From Diphasiastrum complanatum (Eukaryota; Streptophyta; Lycopodiopsida; Lycopodiales; Lycopodiaceae), in assembly GCA_029204225.1 (NCBI GenBank), contig CM055095.1, positions 68,286,755-68,350,754 of the forward strand: DNA of 64,000 bases. Direction: 5' to 3'. The notes under the pieces are model-generated. The model was given only the letters and a program-made list of their open reading frames with translations. It did no database searches and was not told where the DNA came from. The position numbers were made by a program, and so were the translations under genes. Shown piece by piece: positions 24,104-36,699 of this stretch (its first letter is position 1; each line of letters starts with the position of its first letter).

Positions 24104-24195
24104 AACGAGTACCCATGTCTTGCCAAAATCTTCATCAGATAGTCTGTGAGATCACGCCCAGCAAGATCCAACCTCAGAATAGCAGACATGAGATT
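24104..24195 (-). pseudogene. actin fragment fused to the PEBP fragment
   Basis: The minus strand reads [20 protein letters not shown] followed by HGYSF, an exact-looking match to the highly conserved actin segment around residues 170-200. It passes within a few bases into the PEBP fragment at about 24104. It is too short to tell the actin type. The ~90 bp upstream on the minus strand (24196-24285) is unidentified. Confidence 0.88.
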
Positions 24196-24285
24196 CAACC
24201 TCTATTATTGTTTGCACAAACCTTGACCAGCTTCATTGTGGATTGATCTCTTGTGGTTTGCAAAAGGAGAAACACTTGAGATGCT

Positions 24286-24845
24286 CCTAAATCCCATTTT
24301 TAATCTGCCTCCATTCTTGCTGCATATTTACTCACGTTGACGCGCAGTTTGCATATTTACATGTAAATTCTCATAGGCAAAGAAAAGGCGAAAAACGCAA
24401 CACTTTGTTTTTACACGTGATTTGTGACAGGCGAAAAAGGTGACACTGCCTTACAAAAAGGCCGAAGGCACCCTGTAAATCAATCCTAAGGCATTTCATC
24501 AGAGTGTCACATTTTTCGCATCTTCACCAACGTTCATTTCAACAAAGGCTGACGTCACGGCCTCTTCTGCGCTAACAGACTTGACAACGATTGCAGTCAC
24601 CCACAATCTCCTACAGACATCACATCCACTTTGTACTTTCTTCATCTGCACACTTGTAACAATATGTATATATATTGAATACCATTTGTGTATTCAATCT
24701 GATTGTTCATTAAGAGATTGAAGATCAAGTGTGTGAAAATTTAGCATCAGAAGCTCATCAGAGAGATAAATGAAGTAGATGCCTTGTGCATTGATTCTTT
24801 GTTGTCAATAATAAGGTTTTATTCCTTTACAGATTGAATTAGCTT
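24286..24845 (+). repeat. partial copia LTR in plus orientation
   Basis: An inverted partial copy of the LTR at 22619-23778. It lacks about the first 25 bp (it starts at CTCCTAAATCCC) and stops mid-LTR after GATTGAATTAGCTTTGTAGAG. Together with the 5' LTR on the minus strand, it flanks the actin-PEBP fragment head to head. Confidence 0.82.
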
Positions 24846-25903
24846 TGTAGAGCATGAGATTCTTGAAGTGCAACAATCCACTTGATTAACCTAGGGGGTG
24901 GTTCTAATTTATTTATCATCAAAATAATTGCATTATCCTTAGTAAAGATAATAACTTTGTGATGTAGTATACAATGACGATATTTAGCAGCAGCATATGC
25001 AATGCATAAACACACCTTTTCCATAGCTATAGTAAAAATATAAAACTCCTGATCATACATTGGAGGCTTCAATATATGAGGTACGGCTTTCTTTAAGTCT
25101 TTAAAAGCTATATCACAGGCTTCCGTCCAATCTCATACTCCATCCTTTTTCAATAGTACCATTAGAGGGAGAGATTTTAATGATTAATGTATCTTCGATA
25201 ATAACCTACAGATCCAAGAAATGATTGTAACTGTTTAAGCGTAGTAGGAATACTAAGACTTTGTATTATTTTTATCTTATCCGGATCAGTAGATATACCC
25301 ATTTCTACTAATCACATGACCTAGTAATACACCATATGTGTCATGTGCCAAATCCAAAACTAATAGCAATAACAATGAAGTAAAGCTAATAAGCAAGAAA
25401 AGTAGAAAGCATTCATGATAGCATATCAATAGAGAGCTATAAACATGGAGATCACCATAGAATCACATTAGCAATGAAATAAAGAGTACAAGATATGAAC
25501 AAGAGCAAGTATTCATGTGGATAGGGCACATGAGACCTAGCAATGGAGATCTCTATGGCTCACATTCACAAGGAAGCTAGAAGCTCTCACTTGCAAATGA
25601 GCCAAAAGATTCACAAAATGATGTCTCTTGCCTAGTTATAGACAATGCTCTTACTTAATCTACCTTAACTATCTTGAGGGATAGTTAGTCCTAGTTAAGT
25701 ATTATTCACACTACATTGGGCCCTTGTTGGCCTATTATCCTTATTATTACTTTGAAGGGACTAAAGAGGGAACCGACTTGTTCTTAAGGCTAATAGCTCC
25801 ATTTGGGCCTCCAATGCTTACAATGGATATTCTGATGCATTGATAAGCACTAATGTACTAAAAGTACATGACGATATGGAACTCCAAACAGACATTTTCC
25901 AAC
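24846..25903 (-). pseudogene. inverted copy of the 14-kb gypsy fragment
   Basis: The minus strand matches 14056-14540 closely: RNase H end, KPPMYDQEFYIFT, SFLGSVGYYRRYI, GVLLGHVIS. It is interrupted by a 535-bp solo LTR. Beyond the LTR, 25874-25903 supplies the RT bases immediately before it (KCLFGVPY), which join in frame to GVLLGHVIS. The copy is cut at 24846 by an LTR fragment and near 25903 by another copia. Confidence 0.82.
25339..25873 (-). repeat. solo LTR, 535 bp, with 5-bp TSD
   Basis: On the minus strand it starts CGTCATGTAC (first base changed from T) and ends GCACATGACA. ATATG flanks it on both sides (25334-25338 and 25874-25878), which is a perfect target-site duplication. Length and site match the LTR at 13521-14055, whose internal tail is still present. 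This copy has lost its internal region by LTR-LTR recombination. Confidence 0.9.
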
Positions 25904-26365
25904 ATTGAGTGCAGCACATGTTATCTATTATAATTTCTATGTTGAGTTCTCTTTCCTATTTCGCACTTAATCACGTGAGACCCAATAGAGTGGTATCAGA
26001 GCCATCGTTCCAAACTACTATTAGTATTCGAGACTGATTTACAATTTTTTTTTATCATTCATCGTGGAAGGAACAATTTCAGAATTCCACTTAATCAATA
26101 AGTTCAACGTCGATGACTTCCACATGTGGAAGTTCAAAATGAAGATGATACTCACTGAAAAAGAACTCCGGGGATATGTCAGCCAAGCCGGCTGAGTCTG
26201 ACTTGCTGACTACCTAGGAAGCTAAGGATGACAAAGCTCTTGCCATTGTATCTCTGAATCTTAAAGATTCACAAATAGCTCATGTAGCTAATTGTTCCAA
26301 CTCCAAAGAGGCATGGGACATTCTTACGGGTCTATACGAAACGACAGATGTATCGACTCGTCTTT
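25904..26365 (+). pseudogene. copia 5' end: LTR tail, PBS and gag start
   Basis: An LTR tail ends near ACCCA at 25984. PBS TGGTATCAGAGCC is at 25991-26003, and a gag start follows (FNVDDFHMWKFKMKMIL...). Downstream, IVSLNLKDSQIAHVANCSN and EAWDILTGLYET are copia capsid motifs. Stops interrupt it, including TAG where Gln is expected before EAKDD. It ends near 26365 at a GC-rich sequence of other origin. Confidence 0.75.
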
Positions 26366-28029
<1,664 letters not shown>

Positions 28030-28857
28030 GCGGGCATGGTCTGCCACCCCAATTCCAGCCATCTCACTGCCATCTCACTTCCCTTGAAGTTCCTGATTGG
28101 CTCCATTACTCCCATGCTTGCCCAATTGTCCCATATATCCTATCTTGACCTTTCATGCATCAATTTATCAGGATCCATTCCTTTTGAGCTTGGCTTATGC
28201 ACCTCCCTCTCTTACCTCTCCCTCGTTGTCTCCATCCTTCGCTAATCTCACTAGGTTGAAGACACTTTCATTGTGTGACAACTTCTTGGTTGGCTCCATC
28301 GCTCCTCTACTACACCCCCGCTTATCCAATATGACCCTCTCTTTCAACTCTTTAGGTGGATAAGTAGCAGTGGAGCTCGTTCAGTGCTCCTCACTGCAAA
28401 TCCTTGATATTAATGACAACTACCTCAATCGATCTCTTCCTTCAGCTCTCGGGGACGTACGTCGACCTGTTAGCAAACTAGTTTCATAGAGTGTTACTTG
28501 CATCTTGGCCAATTGTTCATGACTAAGGCACCTGAATATCTACAACAACACCATCTCAGGAACCATACCTGCCTTGGGGAGAATAGGATTGAATAAAAGC
28601 CTTCTTTTCCTATCTCTTGCAAATAACAACTGTAGTGGAGAAGTGCCTCTAGAATTTGGATATCTTTCCAAGCTTCAGTATATCGAACTTGGAGGCAATT
28701 ACTTCATGGGCATGAAAGGCTATCGTTTATTCTCAAACTACATGTCTCCCGAATTGCCAACTCTTTCTACCACAACATGGTCATGCAAGGATTTCCTGGA
28801 TTCATCAGTTGTTCCTAAATTTCAATGCATCCTACTTGAGGATTACAAACCATGGTA
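28030..28857 (+). pseudogene. leucine-rich-repeat receptor-like fragment
   Basis: Shifting frames read plant-type LRRs: LIGSITPMLAQLSHISYLDL, SGSIPFELGLCTSLSYLSL, SFANLTRLKTLSLCDNFLVG, LVQCSSLQILDINDNYLN, TISGTIPALG and LFLSLANNNCSGEVPLEFG, then LSKLQYIELGGNYF. The LxxLxLxxNxxSGxIPxxLG pattern is that of the ectodomain of LRR receptor kinases or receptor-like proteins, which act as cell-surface receptors. No signal peptide, transmembrane or kinase region is visible. Frameshifts and a TAA near 28362 show decay. Confidence 0.78.
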
Positions 28858-30275
28858 GCACTGGTTGCTCATGTATTAAAAGCTCGTAGATGGTGAAACG
28901 CACCAGCAATTAGAAAAATCATAAAAGGTTTAGGCGACATGGTTTCTTAATAACTGTCTAAGAACTGGGTCTTTACTCTCTTGGGATTTTGATTCGCGTC
29001 CATATGATCTTTTAGTGGATTACTCCCATCTGATGTTTCATCAGTAGCCACATCTCAACTGCAATGACCTTTTTTCCCTGAAGATGTAAATCATTGAAGT
29101 TTTTTGGAAAATGATTTTTTATACTTTTTCATAGACTTTAAGATTCATAATAGATCTTATTGAGGCCCATCTTTACAAGGTTTTCATACATGTTTATTTT
29201 ATTTTATTTCTAAGCAACATATTTGGTTTCAAACAATGGGCAAGAATATGTATTGGAAAAAGCTAGAATAATAAGAAACTATTTAGATTCTGTTGTGACA
29301 AATATAATTCATCAACAAGTTTTCACCACTGATCACTATCAAATTATAATTTTGTGATTGTGTTTTGTTTTGCAGGACATATAGACAATGTCTTCCATAT
29401 TGGATGAAGAAAGGATCGAATTTTCAGAGGTGCGTCCTGAAGATTACTTTATTGATGGTTTGTGATCGTTGAAATTGCAAACATTGAGAAACTAGGAAAC
29501 TGAGATTCTGAGAAATTGAGTTTTTGAGAAACTGAGAAACTGAGATTCTGAAATTTGCATCGTGAATGTTGTGAATACTGATTGTGAATATTGTAAATAC
29601 TGATCGTGAACATTGTGCAAAGTAAAATAGACAATGTCAATTAGTCCTAGTAGATCAAAGCTAATATCGAATTAAACAAAATTATCATTATAGTCATTTC
29701 AATTTTTAAGTTTTTGTTATTTTCTTCTTAGCTTGAGAAGCATATTATATTATCTTTTACAACCACACATAACATTTTCAACGTCTTTTTTCATTTCAAT
29801 TGAATCATCATATCTCGTCGAACAACATTCGAGCAAATGTTGTTGTGATGTTATAATTTGGAAAGGACAATATAAAAACGATCCAAATTTTAAAATCCAA
29901 TATGAGCAAATCACATAATTCAAAACATACATAAAACTTCTTACCAACAACGACAATCAATCATCAATACAATGTGACAGCTTTTATTTGTTTTGGTTTT
30001 GCAAATGCATGAATTATAAGTTAGTAATATATCATTGTGACACTGATTCAACAACAACAATTCGAGAAATTGTGACATGCATCAATCCAATTGGAACAAT
30101 GAAAATCATCATTATACGAACAAATATTGACAACAAAGTAGAAGTATATTCTTGGAAAGAACCAAGAACAACCATAGAACCACGTATCTCGTCAAACAAC
30201 AAAAAACGAAAGTGATACAAATGGACGAAAACAATGAAACAAAATCTACACTCTCTAATAGATCGATTTCAGTAA
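28858..30275. other. AT-rich sequence with short degenerate repeats
   Basis: No gene recognised. 29480-29550 holds repeats of GAGAAACTGAGAAACTGAGATTCTGA. 29560-29625 holds repeats of (G/C)GTGAA(T/C)(A/G)TTGTGAATACTGAT. A TTTGTTTTGCAG at about 29373 resembles an acceptor, but no convincing exon follows. Confidence 0.5.
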
Positions 30276-30907
30276 ATGTTGATTGTTAACAAATTTAAGC
30301 AAGTCCATCAAGACTCACAACTATCAAACAACATCATCATTTATTACTTCAGAAACTACATAAAAACAAATGAATATAATCAACTATTAAACAAAGCGAA
30401 AAACACAATAATGAATCCACTAAGCAATTTCAATGAGCAACAAATTTCTGTTGAAGATTTCATACAAAAACATGGAGGAAATTCCAAAAAAGTTGCAAAG
30501 TACGAAGAAAGAATCAACGTCCTAAAACAAAATGCATTTGTTGTGATAGATTATTTTTCAATTTCCAAGTCTATACTCTGACAGGGAGAGCAATCAATTA
30601 ATTAGAAAAATTAAAATTATTTGACGAAAAACAAATAACTGTCATTCATGTTCAAAAAATATGCAAATCGTGCAAAGCTACAATATCAAAAGAAATGTTG
30701 TTGCCTGAATATGCATCACCAATGAAGTATTCCACCAACAAGCCATTGAGCAAAGTAAATGAACTCAATGACTTAGAAGAACGCTTGGTATCACCTCGGA
30801 TTGCATTCTCACAAATAGGAAATCTCTCATTTGAAAGACAACTGGGCATTACTAAAAGTATTATCAATGTTACTGCAAATCTAGATCAACTATACAAAGT
30901 CATATAA
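30276..30907 (+). pseudogene. Helitron Rep/helicase N-terminal region (DUF6570-like)
   Basis: Two broken frames read SVEDFIQKHGGNSKKVAKYEERINVLKQ-type sequence in pieces, then KICKSCKATISKEMLLPEYA and LNDLEERLVSPRIAFSQIG. The pattern C-x2-C, P-x-x-A/S, N, then L-x-x-LExRLISxRIPFMxI is that of the domain preceding the Rep/PIF1 helicase in Helitron proteins. Rep motifs, the helicase and the terminal CTRR hairpin are not visible. It is a short internal remnant in an AT-rich stretch. Confidence 0.58.
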
Positions 30908-32560
30908 CAAATTTAATTACGATTTTAAATGATTCAAACTTTGGGCCATTGTTTGAAGAAGCCAACAAATACAAGAGGAATCAATACCTTTGTCTAAAAA
31001 ATAATTTTGTACAAACTTATAATAGATTGACTTTTAAAATAAATAACAAATATAATAGATCTGATCTAACATTCAAATGTCTGTTAAAAACTTACAAGTG
31101 ACTAAACTACAAAATAATTACACAAAATAATTATCACAACAATATAAAAAAAAAACTTTAAAAAATTTTAAAATTTTAAGATTCATGATATTATGACATG
31201 GCAAGGCCTTTGTAATACAATACCACATGGTTATTGTTTTTTAACAAATAGACATGCCCTAGGTGCGCTTGTGAAAACACCCAGCTTCTTCTTCACAAAC
31301 GTCAGCAAATGAACGAAACTTATTGTCTCTGGCTTTGGAACGGAGGGAAGCACTCTGGAACTCCGATACTGAATTTTCTAGATGACATGGTTCAGTACAA
31401 TTGCGGGCACGAGACAAGAACGGAGATTGAAAGCTTTGGCGTCCAGATACACATTTTGGATTCAACCGCAAGAGAAAATTCCCATAGTTTTGTGGGTCAT
31501 GCAAGCTCGTTAGTCGTAACGGCAAGACAACAGAGACATCTTCATTGGAACCTCCTGCTAAAGCAAGGAAGGCCGGCGGTTGAGTCTCCTGAAAAGCTTT
31601 GCGTCCCATGTTTTGTCGTTTCACCACCTTTCTTTCTTACATAAAGCTTAGCACTGGCCAAGAGCCTCATCGGGGATAAGTGGCAGCAGCACAAAAAAAA
31701 CTGGACATGCACTTGGGGATAATTAATCGCGACACATGAGCTTTCAAAGAGCTAAATCAACAATTATCTTCATGCTTGCTCGAAGCGGATGCCGTTTTCA
31801 TGTGAAAAACATGACTAAGCTATTATACGCATCTAACTGCATCATTCCGCAGATGTTTTCAAGTTTGTGTACGCCGTGCCGGATGGATACATCTACCTCT
31901 ATGTCTTCCTCATGTCATCCAATAATCCAAAATACAAGAACTGACACAAGGAAGGGATACGATGTTGTCCCGGCTCAATCAGTTGAGTATGCTAAAGCTA
32001 CGAGCAGATTTCAACAGATTGAGCCGGGCCAATATCGCAACCTTGTCCTACTCAAGCCAAAGTTCGTTGCATGTTGCTTTTTGTAGATTTGTCAGCAGGC
32101 ACAGCTGCTCGTAGATTTTTTCTCAAGGCGTTGCCTATTTATATGAAATCAAACTGACTAGGACATCCGAACACACGAACACAGTTGGTATTGCGCATTT
32201 CTGCTGCTCCTTTTCTCTCCACTAGGTGGCAGATTGCTGGCAGGCTCGTCACCTCGCGGAGCACATTGCACTCTTCTTTGGCACACATTGCGCTACAGAA
32301 GACCATCGCGCTAGAGAAGAGTCTAGAACGGCTCTGATTCCACATAAATTTCTCATATAGTGCCGTTACAATTAATGAGAGAGTCAGAGAGAGCGAACAA
32401 GGGCGAGAGAGCAGATTAACTAAACAACGGACTGAATTCATCTGCGACGGGGCCAACTGGCGTTTAATTGGAAATGGACGAAACGTTGTGTTTGTTAAAG
32501 ACGCGAACAAACGAGACTCTCCATACTTTTCACCTAATACTAAATGCAATAAGAAGGTAT
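30908..32560. other. stretch of low repeat content; weak open frames only
   Basis: No transposon motifs are visible across about 1.6 kb, unusual for this window. Open frames include 31259-31627 on minus (122 codons), 31736-32086 on plus and 32139-32549 on minus. None has a domain I know. Confidence 0.4.
31259..31627 (-). CDS. uncharacterised 122-codon open frame
   Basis: It starts MVKRQNMGRKAFQETQPPAF and ends GCFHKRT before a stop. The composition is varied, not low-complexity, and rich in Ser, Arg and Leu. I see no signal peptide, membrane segment or known motif. An overlapping plus-strand frame (31309-31644) is also open, so at most one is real. It could be a chance open frame in a less AT-rich stretch. 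Confidence 0.18.
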   Translation of the reverse strand: MVKRQNMGRKAFQETQPPAFLALAGGSNEDVSVVLPLRLTSLHDPQNYGNFLLRLNPKCVSGRQSFQSPFLSRARNCTEPCHLENSVSEFQSASLRSKARDNKFRSFADVCEEEAGCFHKRT

Positions 32561-32984
32561 GAGTGATTGAGTAAGTAGCATGTACATATCAAGTGCTGCG
32601 AGTACAAAAACAATAGCGAATGAAATTGCATATTTTAAACTATCTTTGAGTAACTGATAACTTTGTCTAATGCACTTCCACTGATAATTAGTAAGTGTTG
32701 CTAACAATATTCAAAGTAGAGAATAAAGCTGTAGAACTGAATAAATGGATGGATGTTGATTAACTATAGGATTATGGGAGAATAATCTAACATCTTGACA
32801 CATCATGTTGCCAAAAAGATTTGGAAAACGAAACATGAGTGATCATGCATTTGGCAGACTTCACGAATTGAATTGATCTTGAGTTTAGTTGCGAAAGCTT
32901 AAGTGTTACAACTCCCTAAGATTTTCGACTGCCTTGAAGGTTCCGCACACCCCATACCAGTGATGACGCACCATATCCGCCCAT

Positions 32985-33205
32985 CCATAGGATCACAATC
33001 GAACTGTTTGAAGTCTTTGAAATAGTTCAAAGCCTCAGCCTTGTTCTTGATGAACATAATGCTGGTAAATCTAGAATAATCATCATTAAAAGTGATAAAA
33101 TATAGTGCAGAACCCAGAGAGGGAATATTCATAGGGCCTCACAAATGACTATGTATTAATTCTAGAATAGACTTAGCTCTAGTGGCTTGTCCATTTTCAT
33201 CAAGC
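32985..33205 (-). pseudogene. copia integrase fragment
   Basis: The minus strand reads DENGQATRAKSILELIHSHL, then GPMNIPSLGSALYFITFNDD and YSRFTSIMFIKNKAEALNYF. This is the start of the integrase core in the style of 'xGPMxxxSLGGxRYFxTFIDDYSRxTW'. A TGA replaces one residue after HSHL. Both ends are cut. Confidence 0.78.
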
Positions 33206-33339
33206 ACGGTCTTGTCGGCGACACGTGACCACCTAGGATGGTGACGCGTGGCACCCAAACATGTCGATAGCGCCAGAACTGCGTCATGCCCCTTGCGAGG
33301 CCGTCACTGAAGGGCGTACCGTTATGGTACATAACATTC

Positions 33340-33772
33340 CCCCCCATAAAACTTCCTTCTATGGGAGAAAACCAGGAAATATAAATCTTAAATCATCTTC
33401 CTTAACAATTAGCTAAATCTGAAGATCAAAATTTTCAAGATCCACATTAAGGGGGAGTGTTGGAATTCTATCCTCAAGCCCAATTCCATTAGCTAATGAG
33501 CATCCTAAAAAAATCTATATATACTTATTCTTATGAAGGCTCGAATTTCCAGTAAAAAAATTTAGGATCAAATGTTTCCAACCCAAGCATATTTTCGAAT
33601 CCAATGTCATTTTTGTCAAAGAAAAATTTCTCCTTCAAGTCGTGAACAATCGTGAGGAGAGAACCATTGTGAACCGTAGTCGTTGACCTTGCAGTGCCCT
33701 TTAGTCATCTTCCTTCCTGAACTGTTTTGTGTTTGCATCGTAGGTGACCGCAAGCCTTAGCTTGGCGGTGAT
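33340..33772 (+). mobile_element. 3' end of a copia: polypurine tract and partial LTR
   Basis: A polypurine tract ACATTAAGGGGGAG (33444-33457) is followed by an LTR start TGTTGGAATTCTATCC at 33458. TCTATATATAC near 33510 is a likely TATA box. The LTR runs to about 33772, where the minus-strand LTR of the next copia meets it. I do not see its end clearly. Confidence 0.62.
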
Positions 33773-33774
33773 AA

Positions 33775-34629
33775 ATTTTATAGTTTTTAGGACAATAATG
33801 ATTGTACTTAACAATCATAGAGAGTTATTGGTTGCTTAATCAATGGATCTATCAAGTTCTGCACATTAGATCTTGATCTAGATTCACTACACATGGATTT
33901 AAGCAAGAGCAATGGATCAACACATCATAAATTAGTGAGAGCGGCCTCACACGTGTGGAGTACTGTCCACAGTACGGCCTGCACCTAAAACAACAAGCAC
34001 AATCATCCTAGATAGCAATTATTCATAGAAATCACAAGACAAATGACTAGAACCTCACAAAAGTGTAGAATGCAAAAGTCTCATCAATCTTCTTAGCAAA
34101 ATGGTGATCCTTTTATGGATCAAGTACATCCACAAGTCTGGTACAGTCCAGCAGGTCTTCACACGTGTGAAGAGTGCCACATCACTCAGATCTATCCATT
34201 TGATTCATCCTTGATCCTTATCCAAAGTTGACCTTCTAGAATATGGCTAAAATCCACAAAACTAGTCTCCTAAAATATAGGAATATTCCCTACAAAATAG
34301 AATCTAAGAAAATGGTCAACTCTTATCTTCTAGTACTCTATACACACGTGTGAACATCCACTTGCTATGTGGGAGCATTTACTCATGCACATGCAAGGAA
34401 AAGCTAATTTCTAGGTGACTAGTCAACTTGACCAAAAAACTAGTCATATCATGTTCACACTAACTAGATTGATACAAAATCATTTTAGATATATACAAGT
34501 ATGAAAAGTACATCCTTTCACACGTGGGAACAGACTCCACACGTGTGAAATCAGATCATCAAAATCATTTTAATGTTTGATCAATATTTACAATAACCAA
34601 TGTCAAGTGAGAAGTGATAATTTTCAACA
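33775..34629 (-). repeat. 3' LTR of minus-strand copia A
   Basis: On the minus strand it starts TGTTGAAAATTATCAC after the polypurine tract GAAGTGAGGAG (34630-34640). It carries several CACACGTGTG palindromes (near 33948, 34159, 34345 and 34537). Its far end near 33775 is uncertain. The copy at 58411-59294 is homologous but rearranged. Confidence 0.78.
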
Positions 34630-34639
34630 CTCCTCACTT

Positions 34640-35617
34640 CTAACTTGGCAAATCCAATGTACATCTATCTACAATTCCAAGAGCATATCTTAATTTAAAA
34701 AATGGATCTTTGGACAATGGCTTGGTTAAAATATTAGCTATGCATTCGGATGATGGTACATGATGTAGTTGCACCTCCTTGGATTGTACCTTCTCCCTCA
34801 CAAAGTGGTGAGCTATCTCAATATGCTTTGTTCTAGCATGGAAGATAGGATTTGAAGCAATTTGTTGAGAAGCTTTATTGTCACAAAATATGTAAGGGAT
34901 CTCCTCGGCCTCTGGCACATGTAGCTCCATCAAGAGTCTTCTTGGCCATAGGAGCTCTTTGGTTGTTGAAGTCAATGCTTTGTACTCGGCTTCACCAGAA
35001 GATAGTGAGATTGTATCTTGCTTTTTGGAAAGCCAAGATATTACTCCTCCACATAGAAATGTTGCAAATGCACTAATGGACTTCCTATCCATCTTGTCAC
35101 CTGCAAGAGTAGGATTCTCAAGTGCAAGTTAGATCCTTCATAAAGTATGCCAAAAAATCTAGTACTAGAAACATATCTAAGTACTCTCTTGGCACTTTTC
35201 CAATGATGATCTAAAGGAGCTTGCATAATTTGAATCAACTTGCTTACACAAAAACTTAAGTCAGGTTTAGTGATGGTCAAATAGATTAGAGAGCCTATAA
35301 GCTTCCTAAAAAGGGTGATGTCCTCAAAGAATGCTTCATCACCTTCATTAGTTGTTTTCACAACATGATCCGTAGGGGTGTCAATTCCCTTACAATCTTT
35401 CATACCAAATCTTTGAAGAATGGAAGTAGTATACTTAGATTGACTTATGAAAGTACAATTGCTACTTCTAGACACTTCTATCCCAAGTATAAACTTTAGG
35501 AAGCCTAGATCTACCATCTTGAACTCACTAGATAAATCAACTTTTACTTAGCTTATACCTTCATCATCATTTCCTGTCAAAATGATGTCATCAACATAAA
35601 GTACAGCAGTTAACACC
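34640..35617 (-). pseudogene. copia A RT C-terminus and RNase H
   Basis: The minus strand reads YVDDIILTGNDDEG near 35600, then FKMVDLGFLKFILGIEV, LIGSLIYLTITKPDLSF and, after a frameshift near 35100, GDKMDRKSISAFATFLCGG. SSGEAEYKALTS, FCDNKASQQIA and HARTKHIEIAHHFVREKV follow. YVDD and the RNase H Glu and Asp are present. The 5' part is lost exactly at YVDD, where gypsy sequence begins. Confidence 0.84.
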
Positions 35618-36699
35618 CACACAGTTCAAGAGACTATGATCATAGTTGGTGGAGTATTAAGACTGTTTTGCCTGGAGTTATAGTGATCTTAAGGGCGTTC
35701 CACCAATAGTAGTCCAACACACCGTACCCTTGGTGGACGGAGCAGTCCCCATGATAAGTCGTTACTACCGCTGCAACCCGAATTATACAGAACTGATCAA
35801 GTGGGAGTTGCAGAAACTGATGGATGCAGATTTCATCTATGAAATCGAACACACGGAATGGGTATCACCGATAATTATAGTATCCAAGAAGAAAGACAAA
35901 ATGCGGATTTGTGTGAATCTGAAAGCACTAAATGCAGTCACCAAAAAAGACCATTTTCCTTTACCATTTACGGAAAGTGTCCTCGACAAGGTAGCTGGCG
36001 CCGAAGCCTACAGTTTTCTGGACAGCTTAAGCGGCTACAATCAGGTGAAGAAGGCCCCCAGGACCAACACAAAACAGCATTTTCCACGGAATGGGAAACC
36101 TATGCCTATAAAGTGATGCCATTCGGACTTTGCAATGCCCCAAGCACTTTCTAGCGAGTCATGCAGGCGGCATTCAAAGATTATTTGCAAAAAATTTTAG
36201 AAATTTTCTTGGACGATTTGTGCGTGCATGGACCAGACTCAGAACAATGACAACATATAAAGGAAGCACTGATCAAATACCCTTCCAATTGGTATATGGT
36301 TAGGATGTTGTAATGCCAGTAGAGTTTTTAGTTCCTTCATTAAGGATTGCCACCACGCAACGTCTTAATGAGTCCAAATCTCTACAACTACGCCACGAAG
36401 TTCTATATAAACTCTGTGAAACATGCTTACTAGCTGTGCACGCATTGGCAGCTGAAAAGGAAAGACGCAAGGCATGGCATGATCGCAGGTTACAAAAGAA
36501 GGATCTTCGCACCGGAGATTTGGTCCTGATGTATAAAACCAAGGCAATCAAGGAAAAATTAAAATTCATAGGCGAAGGTCCTTATAGGATCAAGGAAATT
36601 CTTAATCATGGAGCTGTAAATTTGGAAAAGCTAGATGGGACACCATTCGATACACCCATCAACAGTAGCCGGTTGCACAAATATTGGCCACCGTTGTAA
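35618..36699 (+). pseudogene. gypsy RT joined to integrase C-terminus
   Basis: RT: PLVDGAVPMISRYYRCNPNY, ELQKLMDADFIYEIEHTEW, KMRICVNLKALN, MPFGLCNAPSTF and EIFLDDLCVHG (DD intact). At about 36250 it jumps to the integrase C-terminal region: KERRKAWHDRRLQKKDLRTG, GPYRIKEILNHGAVNLEKLDG and NSSRLHKYWPPL before a TAA. All of RNase H and the integrase catalytic core are deleted. It is the same RT family as at 19.3-20.1 kb. Confidence 0.83.
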
